Origin: Petrolisthes cinctipes
Taxonomy: Eukaryota; Arthropoda; Malacostraca; Decapoda; Porcellanidae
Direction of reading: 5' to 3'
Assembly (NCBI GenBank): GCA_033782935.1
Contig: JAWQEG010000488.1
Location: 372,001 to 436,000 of the forward strand
DNA length: 64,000 bases
Positions 1 to 10,182 of this stretch are shown here, one piece after another. Within the stretch, counting starts at the first letter, position 1, and each line of letters opens with the position of its first letter. A program made the translations under genes and the position numbers. The notes under the pieces are model-generated. The model had not been told where the DNA came from, searched no databases, and worked only from the letters and a program-made list of their open reading frames with translations.

Positions 1-1821
1 GCTAAAAATCGACATTTTAGGTGCCAAAAAATCGATATCTCAAATTCAGTCCCAAAACACCCGAAAATTCGATATTTAGAGGTCCCAGAAGGTATCTGTA
101 CATGTTTACTCCGTGTTAGAGTATTTTCAAAATACAGGCCAAAAACATACTTAAAATCGATCTTTTAGGTGCCCAAAAGTCGATATGTGCATGCATCTTC
201 TGTACCCGTTTATATCTCAAATTCTAGCCCTAAACACCCGAAAATTCGATATTTTGGGGTCCCAGAAGCGATCTGTACATGCCTACTCCGTGTTAGAGTA
301 TTTTCAAAATTCAGGCCCAAAACATGCTGAAAATCGATCTTTTAGGTGCGCAAAAGTCGATATGTGCATGCATCTTCAGTACCCGTTTATATCTCTAATT
401 CAGGCTCAAAACACCCGAAAATTCGATATTTTGGGGTCCCAGAAGCGATCTGTACATGCCTACTCCGTGTTAGAGTATTTTCAAAATTCAGGCCCAAAAC
501 ATGCTGAAAATCGATATTTTTGGTGCCCAAAGTCAATATGTGCATGTATCTTCTGTACCCGTTTATATCTCAAATTCAGGCTCAAAACAACCGAAAATTC
601 AATATTTTGGGGTCCCAGAAGCAATCTGTACATGCCTACTCAGTGCTAGAATATTTTCAAAATATAGGCTAAAAACATGCTAAAAATCGATCTTTTTGGT
701 GCCAAAAAGTCGATATCTCAAATTCAGTCCCAAAACACCCGAAAATTCGATATTTAGGGGTCCCAGAAGCGATCTGTACATGCCTACTCCGTGTTAGAGT
801 ATTTTCAAAATACATGCTCAAAACATACTGAAAATCGATCTTTTAAGTGCCCAAAAGTCGATATGTGCATGCATCTTCAGTACCCGTTTATATCTCAAAT
901 TCAGGCTCAAAACACCCGAAAATTCAACATTTTGGGGTCCCAGAAGCAATCTGTACATGCCTACTCAGTGTTAGAGTATTTTCAAAATACAGGCCCAAAA
1001 CATGCTGAAAATCGATATTTTAGATGCCCAAAGTCAAAATGTGCATGTATCTTCTTTACCCGTTTATATCTCAAATTCAGGCTCAAAACACCCGAAAATT
1101 CAACATTTTGGGGTCCCAGAAGCAATCTGTACTTGCCTACTCAGTGCTAGAATATTTTCAAAATATAGGCTAAAAACATGCAAAAAATCGATCTTTTAGG
1201 TGCCAAAAAGTCGATATCTCAAATTCAGTCCCAAAACACCCGAAAATTCGATATTTAGGGGTCCCAGAAGCGATCTGTACATGCCTACTCCGTGTTAGAG
1301 TATTTTCAAAATACATGCTCAAAACATACTGAAAATCGATCTGTTAGGTGCACAAAAGTCGATATGTGCATGCATCTTCAGTACCCGTTTATATCTCAAA
1401 TTCAGGCTCAAAACACCCGAAAATTCAATATTTTGGGGTCCCAGAAGCAATCTGTACATGCCTACTCCGTGTTAGAGTATTTTCAAAATACAGGCCCAAA
1501 ACATGCTGAAAATCGATATTTTAGATGCCCAAAGTCAATATGTGCATGTATCTTCTGTACCCGTTTATATCTCAAATTCAGGCTCAAAACACCCGAAAAT
1601 TCAATATTTTGGGGTCCCAGAAGCAATCTGTACATGCCTACTCCGTGTTAGAGTATTTTCAAAATTCAGGCCCAAAACATGCTGAAAATCGATCTTTTAG
1701 GCGCACAAAAGTCGATATATGCATGCATCTTCAGTACCCGTTTATATCTCAAATTCAGGCTCAAAACACCCGAAAATTCGATATTTTGGGGTCCCAGAAG
1801 CGATCTGTACATGCCTACTCC
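1..1821. repeat. Irregular lead-in HOR segment
   Basis: Monomer starts: partial C2 from 1, A2 113, hybrid AB 290, B2 467, C1 643, A1 791, B1 968, C1 1144, A1 1292, B1 1469, hybrid AB 1645. The hybrid AB monomers have a B2 front (caaaattcaggcccaaaac) and an A1 back (aaaagtcgatat, cttcag). The order AB-B2-C1-A1-B1 at 290 recurs at 1645, an offset of 1355 bp, with shared private variants (caaaacaaccg in B2, cttctttaccc in B1). The set A2-AB-B2-C1-A1 at 113 also recurs at 11822. C2 and A2 are missing between B1 and the hybrid at 1645, so the hexamer order is broken here. Confidence 0.88.
290..466 (+). repeat. Hybrid monomer AB (B2 front, A1 back)
   Basis: The first ~50 bp match B2 (caaaattcaggcccaaaacatgc). 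From gatcttttaggtgcgc onward it matches A1, with ttcgat and agcgat as in A2. Similar hybrids lie at 1645-1821, 8661-8837 (whose second half resembles C, with cagtcccaaaac) and 11999-12175. Each sits between an A2-like or B monomer and a B or A monomer and adds one extra 177-bp unit. They are best explained as products of exchange between different monomer classes. Confidence 0.8.
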
Positions 1822-1997
1822 GTGTTAGAGTATTTTCAAAATTCAGGCCCAAAACATGCTGAAAATCGATGTTTTTGGTGCCCAAAGTCAATATGTGCAT
1901 GTATCTTCTGTACCCGTTTATATCTCAAATTCAGGCTCAAAACAACCGAAAATTCAATATTTTGGGGTCCCAGAAGCAATCTGTACATGCCTACTCA

Positions 1998-4670
1998 GTG
2001 CTAGAATATTTTCAAAATATAGGCTAAAAACATGCTAAAAATCGATCTTTTAGGTGCCAAAAAGTCGATATCTCAAATTCAGTCCCAAAACACCCGAAAA
2101 TTCGATATTTAGGGGTCCCAGAAGCGATCTGTACATGCCTACTCCGTGTTAGAGTATTTTCAAAATACATGCTCAAAACATACTGAAAATCGATCTTTTA
2201 GGTGCACAAAAGTCGATATGTGCATGTATCTTCAGTACCCGTTTATATCTCAAATTCAGGCTCAAAACACCCGAAAATTTAATATTTTGGGGTCCCAGAA
2301 GCAATCTGTACATGCCTACTCAGTGTTAGAGTATTTTCAAAATACAGGCCCAAAACAGGCTGAAAATCGATATTTTAGATGCCCAAAGTCAATATGTGCA
2401 TGTATCTTCTTTACCCGTTTATATCTCAAATTCAGGCTCAAAACACCCGAAAATTCAATATTTTGGGGTCCCAGAAGCAATCTGTTCAGTGTTAGAATAT
2501 TTTCAAAATATAGGCTAAAAACATGCTAAAAATCGATCTTTTAGGTGCCAAAAAATCGATATCTCAAATTCAGTCCCAAAACACCCGAAAATTCGATATT
2601 TAGAAGTCCCAGAAGGTATCTGTACATGCCTACTCCGTGTTAGAGTATTTTCAAAATACAGGCCAAAAACATACTGAAAATCGATCTTTTATGTGCCCAA
2701 AAGTCGATATGTGCATGCATCTTCTGTACCCGTTTATATCTCAAATTCTGGCCCTAAACACCCGAAAATTCGATATTTTGGGGTCCCAGAAGCGATCTGT
2801 ACATGCCTACGCCGTGTTAGAGTATTTTCAAAATTCAGGCCCAAAACATGCTGAAAATCGATATTTTTGGTGCCCAAAGTCAATATGTGCATGTATCTTC
2901 TGTACCCGTTTATATCTCAAATTCAGGCTCAAAACACCCGAAAATTCAATATTTTGTGGTCCCAGAAGCAATCTGTACATTCCTACTCAGTGCTAGAATA
3001 TTTTCAAAATATAGGCTAAAAACATGCTAAAAATCGATCTTTTAGGTGCCAAAAAGTCGATATCTCAAATTCAGTCCCAAAATACCCGAAAATTCGATAT
3101 TTAGGGGTCCCAGAAGCGATCTGTACATGCCTACTCCGTGTTAGAGTATTTTCAAAATACATGCTCAAAACATACTGAAAATCGATATTTTAGATGCCCA
3201 AAGTCAATATGAGCATGTATTTTCTGTACCCGTTTATATCTCAAATTCAGGCTCAAAACACCCGAAAATTCAATATTTTGGGGTCCCAGAAGCAATCTGT
3301 ACATGCCTACACAGTGCTAGAATATTTTCAAAATATAGGCTAAAAACATGCTAAAAATCGACATTTTAGGTGCCAAAAAATCGATATCTCAAATTCAGTC
3401 CCAAAACACCCGAAAATTCGATATTTAGAGGTCCCAGAAGGTATCTGTACATGCCTACTCCGTGTTAGAGTATTTTCAAAATACAGGCCAAAAACATACT
3501 GAAAATCGATCTTTTAGGTGCCCAAAAGTCGATATGTGCATGTATCTTCTGTACCCGTTTATATCTCAAATTCTGGCCCTAAACACCCGAAAATTCGATA
3601 TTTTGGGGTCCCAGAAGCGATCTGTACATGCCTACTCCGTGTTAGAGTATTTTCAAAATACATGCTCAAAACATACTGAAAATCGATCTTTTAGGTGCAC
3701 AAAAGTCGATATGTGCATGCATCTTCAGTACCCGTTTATATCTCAAATTCAGGCTCAAAAAACCCGAAAATTCGATATTTTGGGGTCCCAGAAGTGATCT
3801 GTACATGCCTACTCCGTGTTAGAGTATTTTCAAAATACATGCTCAAAACATACTGAAAATCGATCTTTTAGGTGCACAAAAGTCGATATGTGCATTCATC
3901 TTCAGTACCCGTTTATATCTCAAATTCAGGCTCAAAAAACCCGAAAATTCGATATTTTGGGGTCTCAGAAGTGATCTGTACATGCCTACTCCGTGTTAGA
4001 GTATTTTTCAAAATTCAGGCCCAAAACATGCTGAAAATCGATATTTTTGGTGCCCAAAGTCAATATGTGCATGTATCTTCTGTACCCGTTTATATCTCAA
4101 ATTCAGGCTCAAAACACCCGAAAATTCAATATTTTGGGGTCCCAGAAGCAATCTGTACATGCCTACTCAGTGCTAGAATATTTTCAAAATATAGGCTAAA
4201 AACATGCTAAAAATCGATCTTTTAGGTGCCAAAAAGTCGATATCTCAAATTCAGTCCCAAAACACCCGAAAATTCGATATTTAGGGGTCCCAGAAGCGAT
4301 CTGTACATGCCTACACCGTGTTAGAGTATTTTCAAAATACATGCTCAAAACATACTGAAAATCGATCTTTTAGGTGCACAAAAGTCGATATGTGCATGCA
4401 TCTTCCGTACCCGTTTATATCTCAAATTCAGGCTCAAAACACCCGAAAATTCAATATTTTGGGGTCCCAGAAGCAATCTGTACATGCTTACTCAGTGTTA
4501 GAGTATTTTCAAAATACAGGCCCAAAACATGCTGAAAATCGATATTTTAGATGCCCAAAGTCAATATGTGCATGTATCTTCTGTACCCGTTTATATCTCA
4601 AATTCAGGCTCAAAACACCCGAAAATTCAATATTTTGGGGTCTCAGAAGCAATCTGTACATGCCTACACA
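1998..4670. repeat. 3174-bp-offset duplication, copy 1
   Basis: Monomer starts: C1 1998, A1 2146, B1s 2323, C2 2489, A2 2637, B2 2814, C1 2990, A1/B1 hybrid 3138, C2 3314, A2 3462, A1 3639, A1 3816, B2 3993 (177 bp, one extra T), C1 4170, A1 4318, B1 4495. Rare variants are shared with copy 2 at +3174: ctgttcagtg, tttgtggtccc, tacattcctac, gagcatgtattttctg, gtgcattcatc and gagtatttttcaaaattc. This shows common origin. Confidence 0.88.
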
Positions 4671-5171
4671 GTGCTAGAATATTTTCAAAAAAAAGGATAA
4701 AAACATGCTAAAAATCGACATTTTAGGTGCCAAAAAATCGATATCTCAAATTCAGTCCCAAAACACCCGAAAATTCGATATTTAGAGGTCCCAGAAGGTA
4801 TCTGTACATGCCTACTCCGTGTTAGAGTATTTTCAAAATACAGGCCAAAAACATAATGAAAATCGATCTTTTAGGTGCCCAAAAGTCGATATGTGCATGC
4901 ATCTTCTGTACCCGTTTATATCTCAAATTCTGCCCCTAAACACCCGAAAATTTGATATTTTGGGGTCCCAGAAGCGATCTGTACATGCCTACTCCGTGTT
5001 AGAGTATTTTCAAAATTCAGGCCCAAAACATGCTGAAAATCGATATTTTTGGTGACCAAAGTCAATATGTGCATGTATCTTCTGTACCCGTTTATATCTC
5101 AAATTCAGGCTCAAAACACCCGAAAATTCAATATTTTGGGGTCCCAGAAGCAATCTGTACATGCCTAGTCA
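4671..5171. repeat. Spacer trimer between the 3174-bp copies
   Basis: One ordinary trimer, C2 4671, A2 4819 and B2 4996, separates the two copies. Its C2 has caaaaaaaaggataaaaac in place of the usual tataggctaaaaac. The same odd variant appears in C2 at 6488 but not in the matching monomer 3314, so sequence has been transferred between non-allelic positions. Confidence 0.85.
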
Positions 5172-7844
5172 TTGCTAGAATATTTTCAAAATATAGGCTA
5201 AAAACATGCTAAAAATCGATCTTTTAGGTGCCAAAAAGTCGATATCTCAAATTCAGTCCCAAAACACCCGAAAATTCGATATTTAGGGGTCCCAGAAGCG
5301 ATCTGTACATGCCTACTCCGTGTTAGAGTATTTTCAAAATACATGCTCAAAACATACTGAAAATCGATCTTTTAGGTGCACAAAAGTCGATATGTGCATG
5401 CATCTTCATTACCCGTTTATATCTCAAATTCAGGCTCAAAACACCCGAAAATTCAATATTTTGGGGTCCCAGAAGCAATCTGTACATGCCTACTCAGTGT
5501 TAGAGTATTTTCAAAATACAGGCCCAAAACATGCTGAAAATCGATATTTTAGATGCCCAAAGTCAATATGTGCATGTATCTTCTGTACCCGTTTATATCT
5601 CAAATTCAGGCTCAAAACACCCGAAAATTCAATATTTTGGGGTCCCAGAAGCAATCTGTTCAGTGTTAGAATATTTTCAAAATATAGGCTAAAAACATGC
5701 TAAAAATCGATCTTTTAGGTGACAAAAAATCGATATCTCAAATTCAGTCCCAAAACACCCGAAAATTCGATATTTAGAAGTCCCAGAAGGTATCTGTACA
5801 TGCCTACTCCGTGTTAGAGTATTTTCAAAATACAGGCCAAAAACATACTGAAAATCGATCTTTTAGGTGCCCAAAAGTCGATATGTGCATGCATCTTCTG
5901 TACCCGTTTATATCTCAAATTCTGGCCCTAAACACCCGAAAATTCGATATTTTGGGGTCCCAGAAGCGATCTGTACATGCCTACTCCGTGTTAGAGTATT
6001 TTCAAAATTCAGGCCCAAAACATGCTGAAAATCGATATTTTTGGTGCCCAAAGTCAATATGTGCATGTATCTTCTGTACCCGTTTATATCTCAAATTCAG
6101 GCTCAAAACACCCGAAAATTCAATATTTTGTGGTCCCAGAAGCAATCTGTACATTCCTACTCAGTGCTAGAATATTTTCAAAATAAAGGCTAAAAACATG
6201 CTAAAAATCGATCTTTTAGGTGCCAAAAAGTCGATATCTCAAATTCAGTCCCAAAATACCCGAAAATTCGATATTTAGGGGTCCCAGAAGCGATCTGTAC
6301 ATGCCTACTCCGTGTTAGAGTATTTTCAAAATTCAGGCCCAAAACATGCTGAAAATCGATATTTTAGATGCCCAAAGTCAATATGAGCATGTATTTTCTG
6401 TACCCGTTTATATCTCAAATTCAGGCTCAAAACACCCGAAAATTCAATATTTTGGGGTCCCAGAAGCAATCTGTACATGCCTACACAGTGCTAGAATATT
6501 TTCAAAAAAAAGGATAAAAACATGCTAAAAATCGACATTTTAGGGGCCAAAAAATCGATATCTCAAATTCAGTCCCAAAACACCCGAAAATTCGATATTT
6601 AGAGGTCCCAGAAGGTATCTGTACATGCCTACTCCGTGTTAGAGTATTTTCAAAATACAGGCCAAAAACATACTGAAAATCGATCTTTTAGGTGCCCAAA
6701 AGTCGATATGTGCATGTATCTTCTGTACCCGTTTATATCTCAAATTCTGGCCCTAAACACCCGAAAATTCGATATTTTGGGGTCCCAGAAGCGATCTGTA
6801 CATGCCTACTCCGTGTTAGAGTATTTTCAAAATACATGCTCAAAACATACTGAAAATCGATCTTTTAGGTGCACAAAAGTCGATATGTGCATGCATCTTC
6901 AGTACCCGTTTATATCTCAAATTCAGGCTCAAAAAACCCGAAAATTCGATATTTTGGGGTCCCAGAAGTGATCTGTACATGCCTACTCCGTGTTAGAGTA
7001 TTTTCAAAATACATGCTCAAAACATACTGAAAATCGATCTTTTAGGTGCACAAAAGTCGATATGTGCATTCATCTTCAGTACCCGTTTATATCTCAAATT
7101 CAGGCTCAAAAAACCCGAAAATTCGATATTTTGGGGTCTCAGAAGTGATCTGTACATGCCTACTCCGTGTTAGAGTATTTTTCAAAATTCAGGCCCAAAA
7201 CATGCTGAAAATCGATATTTTTGGTGCCCAAAGTCAATATGTGCATGTATCTTCTGTACCCGTTTATATCTCAAATTCAGGCTCAAAACACCCGAAAATT
7301 CAATATTTTGGGGTCCCAGAAGCAATCTGTACATGCCTACTCAGTGCTAGAATATTTTCAAAATATAGGCTAAAAACATGCTAAAAATCGATCTTTTAGG
7401 TGCCAAAAAGTCGATATCTCAAATTCAGTCCCAAAACACCCGAAAATTCGATATTTAGGGGTCCCAGAAGCGATCTGTACATGCCTACACCGTGTTAGAG
7501 TATTTTCAAAATACATGCTCAAAACATACTGAAAATCGATCTTTTAGGTGCACAAAAGTCGATATGTGCATGCATCTTCCGTACCCGTTTATATCTCAAA
7601 TTCAGGCTCAAAACACCCGAAAATTCAATATTTTGGGGTCCCAGAAGCAATCTGTACATGCTTACTCAGTGTTAGAGTATTTTCAAAATACAGGCCCAAA
7701 ACATGCTGAAAATCGATATTTTAGATGCCCAAAGTCAATATGTGCATGTATCTTCTGTACCCGTTTATATCTCAAATTCAGGCTCAAAACACCCGAAAAT
7801 TCAATATTTTGGGGTCTCAGAAGCAATCTGTACATGCCTACACA
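5172..7844. repeat. 3174-bp-offset duplication, copy 2
   Basis: Monomer starts: C1 5172, A1 5320, B1s 5497, C2 5663, A2 5811, B2 5988, C1 6164, B 6312, C2 6488, A2 6636, A1 6813, A1 6990, B2 7167 (one extra T), C1 7344, A1 7492, B1 7669. It mirrors 1998-4670. The main difference is at 6312, where the front is B2-like (caaaattcaggccc) while copy 1 at 3138 has an A1-like front (tacatgctc). Confidence 0.88.
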
Positions 7845-9190
7845 GTGCTAGAATATTTTCAAAATATAGGCTAAAAACATGCTAAAAATCGATCTTTTAG
7901 GTGCCAAAAAGTCGATATCTCAAATTCAGTCCCAAAACACCCGAAAATTCGATATTTAGGGGTCCCAGAAGGTATCTGTACATGCCTACTCCGTGTTAGA
8001 GTATTTTCAAAATACAGGCCAAAAACATACTGAAAATCGATCTTTTAGGTGCCCAAAAGTCGATATGTGCATGCATCTTCTGTACCCGTTTATATCTCAA
8101 ATTCTGGCCCTAAACACCCAAAAATTCGATATTTTGGGGTCCCAGAAGCGATCTGTACATGCCTACTCCGTGTTAGAGTATTTTCAAAATTCAGGCCCAA
8201 AACATTCTGAAAATCGATATTTTTGGTACCCAAAGTCAATATGTGCATGTATCTTCTGTACCCGTTTATATCTCAAATTCAGGCTCAAAACACCCGAAAA
8301 TTCAATATTTTGGGGTCCCAGAAGCAATCTGTACAGTGCTAGAATATTTTCAAAATATAGGCTAAAAACATGCTAAAAATCGATCTTTTAGGTGCCAAAA
8401 AATCGATATCTCAAATTCAGTCCCAAAACACCCGAAAATTCGATATTTAGAGGTCCCAGAAGGTATCTGTACATGCCTACTCCGTGTTAGAGTATTTTCA
8501 AAATACAGGCCAAAATCATATTTAAAATCGATCTTTTAGGTGCCCAAAAGTCGATATGTGCATGCATCTTCTGTACCCGTTTATATCTCAAATTCTGGCC
8601 CTAAACACCCGAAAATTCGATATTTTGGGGTCCCAGAAGCGATCTGTACATGCCTACTCCGTGTTAGAGTATTTTCAAAATTCAGGCCCAAAACATGCTG
8701 AAAATCGATCTTTTATGTGCACAAAAGTCGATATGTGCATGCATCTTCAGTACCCGTTTATATCTCAAATTCAGTCCCAAAACACCCGAAAATTCGATAT
8801 TTAAGGGTCCCAGATGCGATCTGTACATGCCTACTCCGTGTTAGAGTATTTTCAAAATACATGCTCAAAACATACTGAAAATCAATCTTTTAGGTGCCCA
8901 AAAGTCGATATGTGCATGCATCTTCTGTACCCGTTTATATCTCAAATTCAGGCTCAAAACACCCGAAAATTCAATATATTGGGGTCCCAGAAGCAATCTG
9001 TACATGCCTACTCAGTGTTAGAGTATTTTCAAAATACAGGCCAAAAACATACTGAAAATCGATATTTTTTGTGACCTAAGACAATATGTGCATGTATCTT
9101 ATGTACCCGTTTATATCTCAAATTCAGGCTCAAAACACCCGAAAATTCAATATTTTGGGGTCCCAGAAGCAATCTGTACATGCCTACTCA
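7845..9190. repeat. Rearranged HOR segment
   Basis: Monomer starts: C1/C2 hybrid 7845, A2 7993, B2s 8170, C2 8336, A2 8484, AB/C hybrid 8661, A1/A2 hybrid 8838, A2/B hybrid 9015. The A2 at 8484 has the private change ccaaaatcatatt shared with A2 at 11822, and the following hybrid shares cttttatgtgcac with 11999, so these two places are related. The monomer at 9015 is the most diverged seen in this part, with ttttttgtgacctaagac and cttatgtaccc. Confidence 0.83.
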
Positions 9191-9338
9191 GTGCTAGAAT
9201 ATTTTCAAAATATAGGCTAAAAACATGCTAAAAATCGATCTTTTAGGTGCCAAAAAGTCGATTTCTCAAATTCAGTCCCAAAACACCCGAAAATTCGATA
9301 TTTAGGGGTCCCAGAAGCGATCTGTACATGCCTACTCC
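9191..9338 (+). repeat. Type monomer C1 (148 bp)
   Basis: C1 begins gtgctagaatatttt and carries tataggctaaaaacatgc and gccaaaaagtcg, then passes directly to ctcaaattcagtccc. Compared with A it lacks the 29 bp between cgatat and ctcaaattc. It ends aggggtcccagaagcgatc and precedes A1. This copy carries gatttctc in place of gatatctc at the deletion joint. The deletion is shared by nearly all C monomers, so it predates the HOR. Confidence 0.92.
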
Positions 9339-9515
9339 GTGTTAGAGTATTTTCAAAATACATGCTCAAAACATACTGAAAATCGATCTTTTAGGTGCAC
9401 AAAAGTCGATATGTGCATGCATCTTCAGTACCCGTTTATATCTCAAATTCAGGCTCAAAACACCCGAAAATTCAATATTTTGGGGTCCCAGAAGCAATCT
9501 GTACATGCCTACTCA
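9339..9515 (+). repeat. Type monomer A1 (177 bp)
   Basis: A1 begins gtgttagagtatttt and carries tacatgctcaaaacatac, gtgcacaaaagtcgatatg, tgcatgcatcttcagta and, in its second half, ttcaatattttgg and agcaatctg. It follows C1 and precedes B1 in the canonical order. At 177 bp it equals 59 codons, so the frame stays open through A-type monomers. The segment tgcatgca is a perfect 8-bp palindrome found in A monomers but changed to tgcatgta in B. Confidence 0.93.
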
Positions 9516-9691
9516 GTGTTAGAGTATTTTCAAAATACAGGCCCAAAACATGCTGAAAATCGATATTTTAGATGCCCAAAGTCAATATGTGCATGTATCT
9601 TCTGTACCCGTTTATATCTCAAATTCAGGCTCAAAAAACCCGAAAATTCAATATTTTGGGGTCCCAGAAGCAATCTGTACATGCCTACACA
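9516..9691 (+). repeat. Type monomer B1 (176 bp)
   Basis: B1 carries tacaggcccaaaacatgc, gatattttagatgcccaaag and gtcaatatgtgcatgtatc, and ends in cctacacagtgctag where C2 begins. It is one base shorter than A because it has cccaaagtc instead of cccaaaagtc. That shift breaks the open frame found in A. This copy has the private change ctcaaaaaacccg. Confidence 0.92.
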
Positions 9692-9839
9692 GTGCTAGAA
9701 TATTTTCAAAATATAGGCTAAAAACATGCTAAAAATCGACATTTTAGGTGCCAAAAAATCGATATCTCAAATTCAGTCCCAAAACACCCGAAAATTCGAT
9801 ATTTAGAGGTCCCAGAAGGTATCTGTACATGCCTACTCC
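9692..9839 (+). repeat. Type monomer C2 (148 bp)
   Basis: C2 has the same 29-bp deletion as C1 but differs by atcgacattttaggtgcc, ccaaaaaatcgatatctc, tagaggtccc and gaaggtatctg. It precedes A2 in canonical order. Hybrids of C1 and C2 occur, such as 7845-7992 and 60925-61072, and mark exchange points between the two trimer versions. Confidence 0.92.
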
Positions 9840-10016
9840 GTGTTAGAGTATTTTCAAAATACAGGCCAAAAACATACTGAAAATCGATCTTTTAGGTGCC
9901 CAAAAGTCGATATGTGCATGCATCTTCTGTACCCGTTTATATCTCAATTTCTGGCCCTAAACACCCGAAAATTCGATATTTTGGGGTCCCAGAAGCGATC
10001 TGTACATGCCTACTCC
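9840..10016 (+). repeat. Type monomer A2 (177 bp)
   Basis: A2 differs from A1 by linked changes: tacaggccaaaaac, gtgcccaaaagtcg, cttctgtacccg, ttctggccctaaac, ttcgatattttgg and agcgatctg. It follows C2 and precedes B2. It keeps CpGs that A1 and B have lost, notably ttcgat and agcgat in the second half. Hand count of the commonest A2 form gives 72 G+C of 177. This copy carries the minor variant ctcaatttctgg. Confidence 0.92.
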
Positions 10017-10029
10017 GTGTTAGAGTATT
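9853..10029 (+). repeat. Half-monomer structure (about 90 + 87 bp)
   Basis: Two in-phase half-units are visible in the full-length monomer. The first starts tcaaaatacaggcc, the second tcaattt/tcaaattctggccc. They share the order tcaaa, caggc/ctggc, aaaaca/aaacac, gaaaat, cgatatttt/cgatctttt, ggtgccc/gggtccc, aaaag/agaag, cgat, tgtgcatgc/tgtacatgc and ct.c. The spacing is 90 bp then 87 bp. This supports origin of the ~177-bp monomer by duplication of a ~88-bp unit. The halves are too diverged for the 88-bp period to be the present unit of homogenisation. Confidence 0.82.
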
Positions 10030-10182
10030 TTCAAAATTCAGGCCCAAAACATGCTGAAAATCAATATTTTTGGTGCCCAAAGTCAATATGTGCATGTATC
10101 TTCTGTACCCGTTTATATCTCAAATTCAGGCTCAAAACACCCGAAAATTCAATATTTTGGGGTCCCAGAAGCAATCTGTACA
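10017..10182 (+). repeat. Short B2 monomer (B2s, 166 bp, 10-bp deletion)
   Basis: The monomer end reads aatctgtacagtgctag instead of aatctgtacatgcctactcagtgctag, a loss of 10 bp. This form recurs throughout the window, for example at 8170, 11007, 13846, 14837, 16684, 22101, 25232, 27216, 52981, 54474 and 63244. It explains the alternation of 501- and 491-bp trimers. A separate 10-bp deletion with other breakpoints, giving aatctgttcagtg, occurs at the ends of B1 copies at 2323 and 5497. Confidence 0.92.

Larger units (their letters stand above)
9191..10182 (+). repeat. Type hexameric HOR, C1-A1-B1-C2-A2-B2s (992 bp)
   Basis: This is a clean example of the higher-order unit. Monomer starts are C1 9191, A1 9339, B1 9516, C2 9692, A2 9840 and B2s (short B2) 10017. 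The first three form a 501-bp trimer and the last three a 491-bp trimer, because B2s lacks 10 bp. The two trimers are told apart by linked variants. C1 has gatcttttaggtgccaaa and aggggtccc; C2 has gacattttaggtgcc and agaggtccc followed by gaaggtatc. A1 has tacatgctc, gtgcac and cttcagta; A2 has tacaggcca, gtgccc and cttctgta. The next unit starts at 10183 and repeats the same order, so the hexamer rather than the trimer is the period at this scale. Confidence 0.93.

Noticed and set aside
4680..4700. The A-run caaaaaaaaggataaaaac as a terminator or poly-A signal
   Set aside because: It is a local variant of the ordinary C2 front, seen again at 6488, with no transcript or gene upstream to terminate.
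9962..9976. CENP-B box-like sequence (cacccgaaaattcga)
   Set aside because: The box needs TTCG, four bases, A, two bases, then CGGG. On the minus strand here ATCG is followed by only 6 bases before CGGG rather than 7, and the A is missing, so the essential spacing fails.
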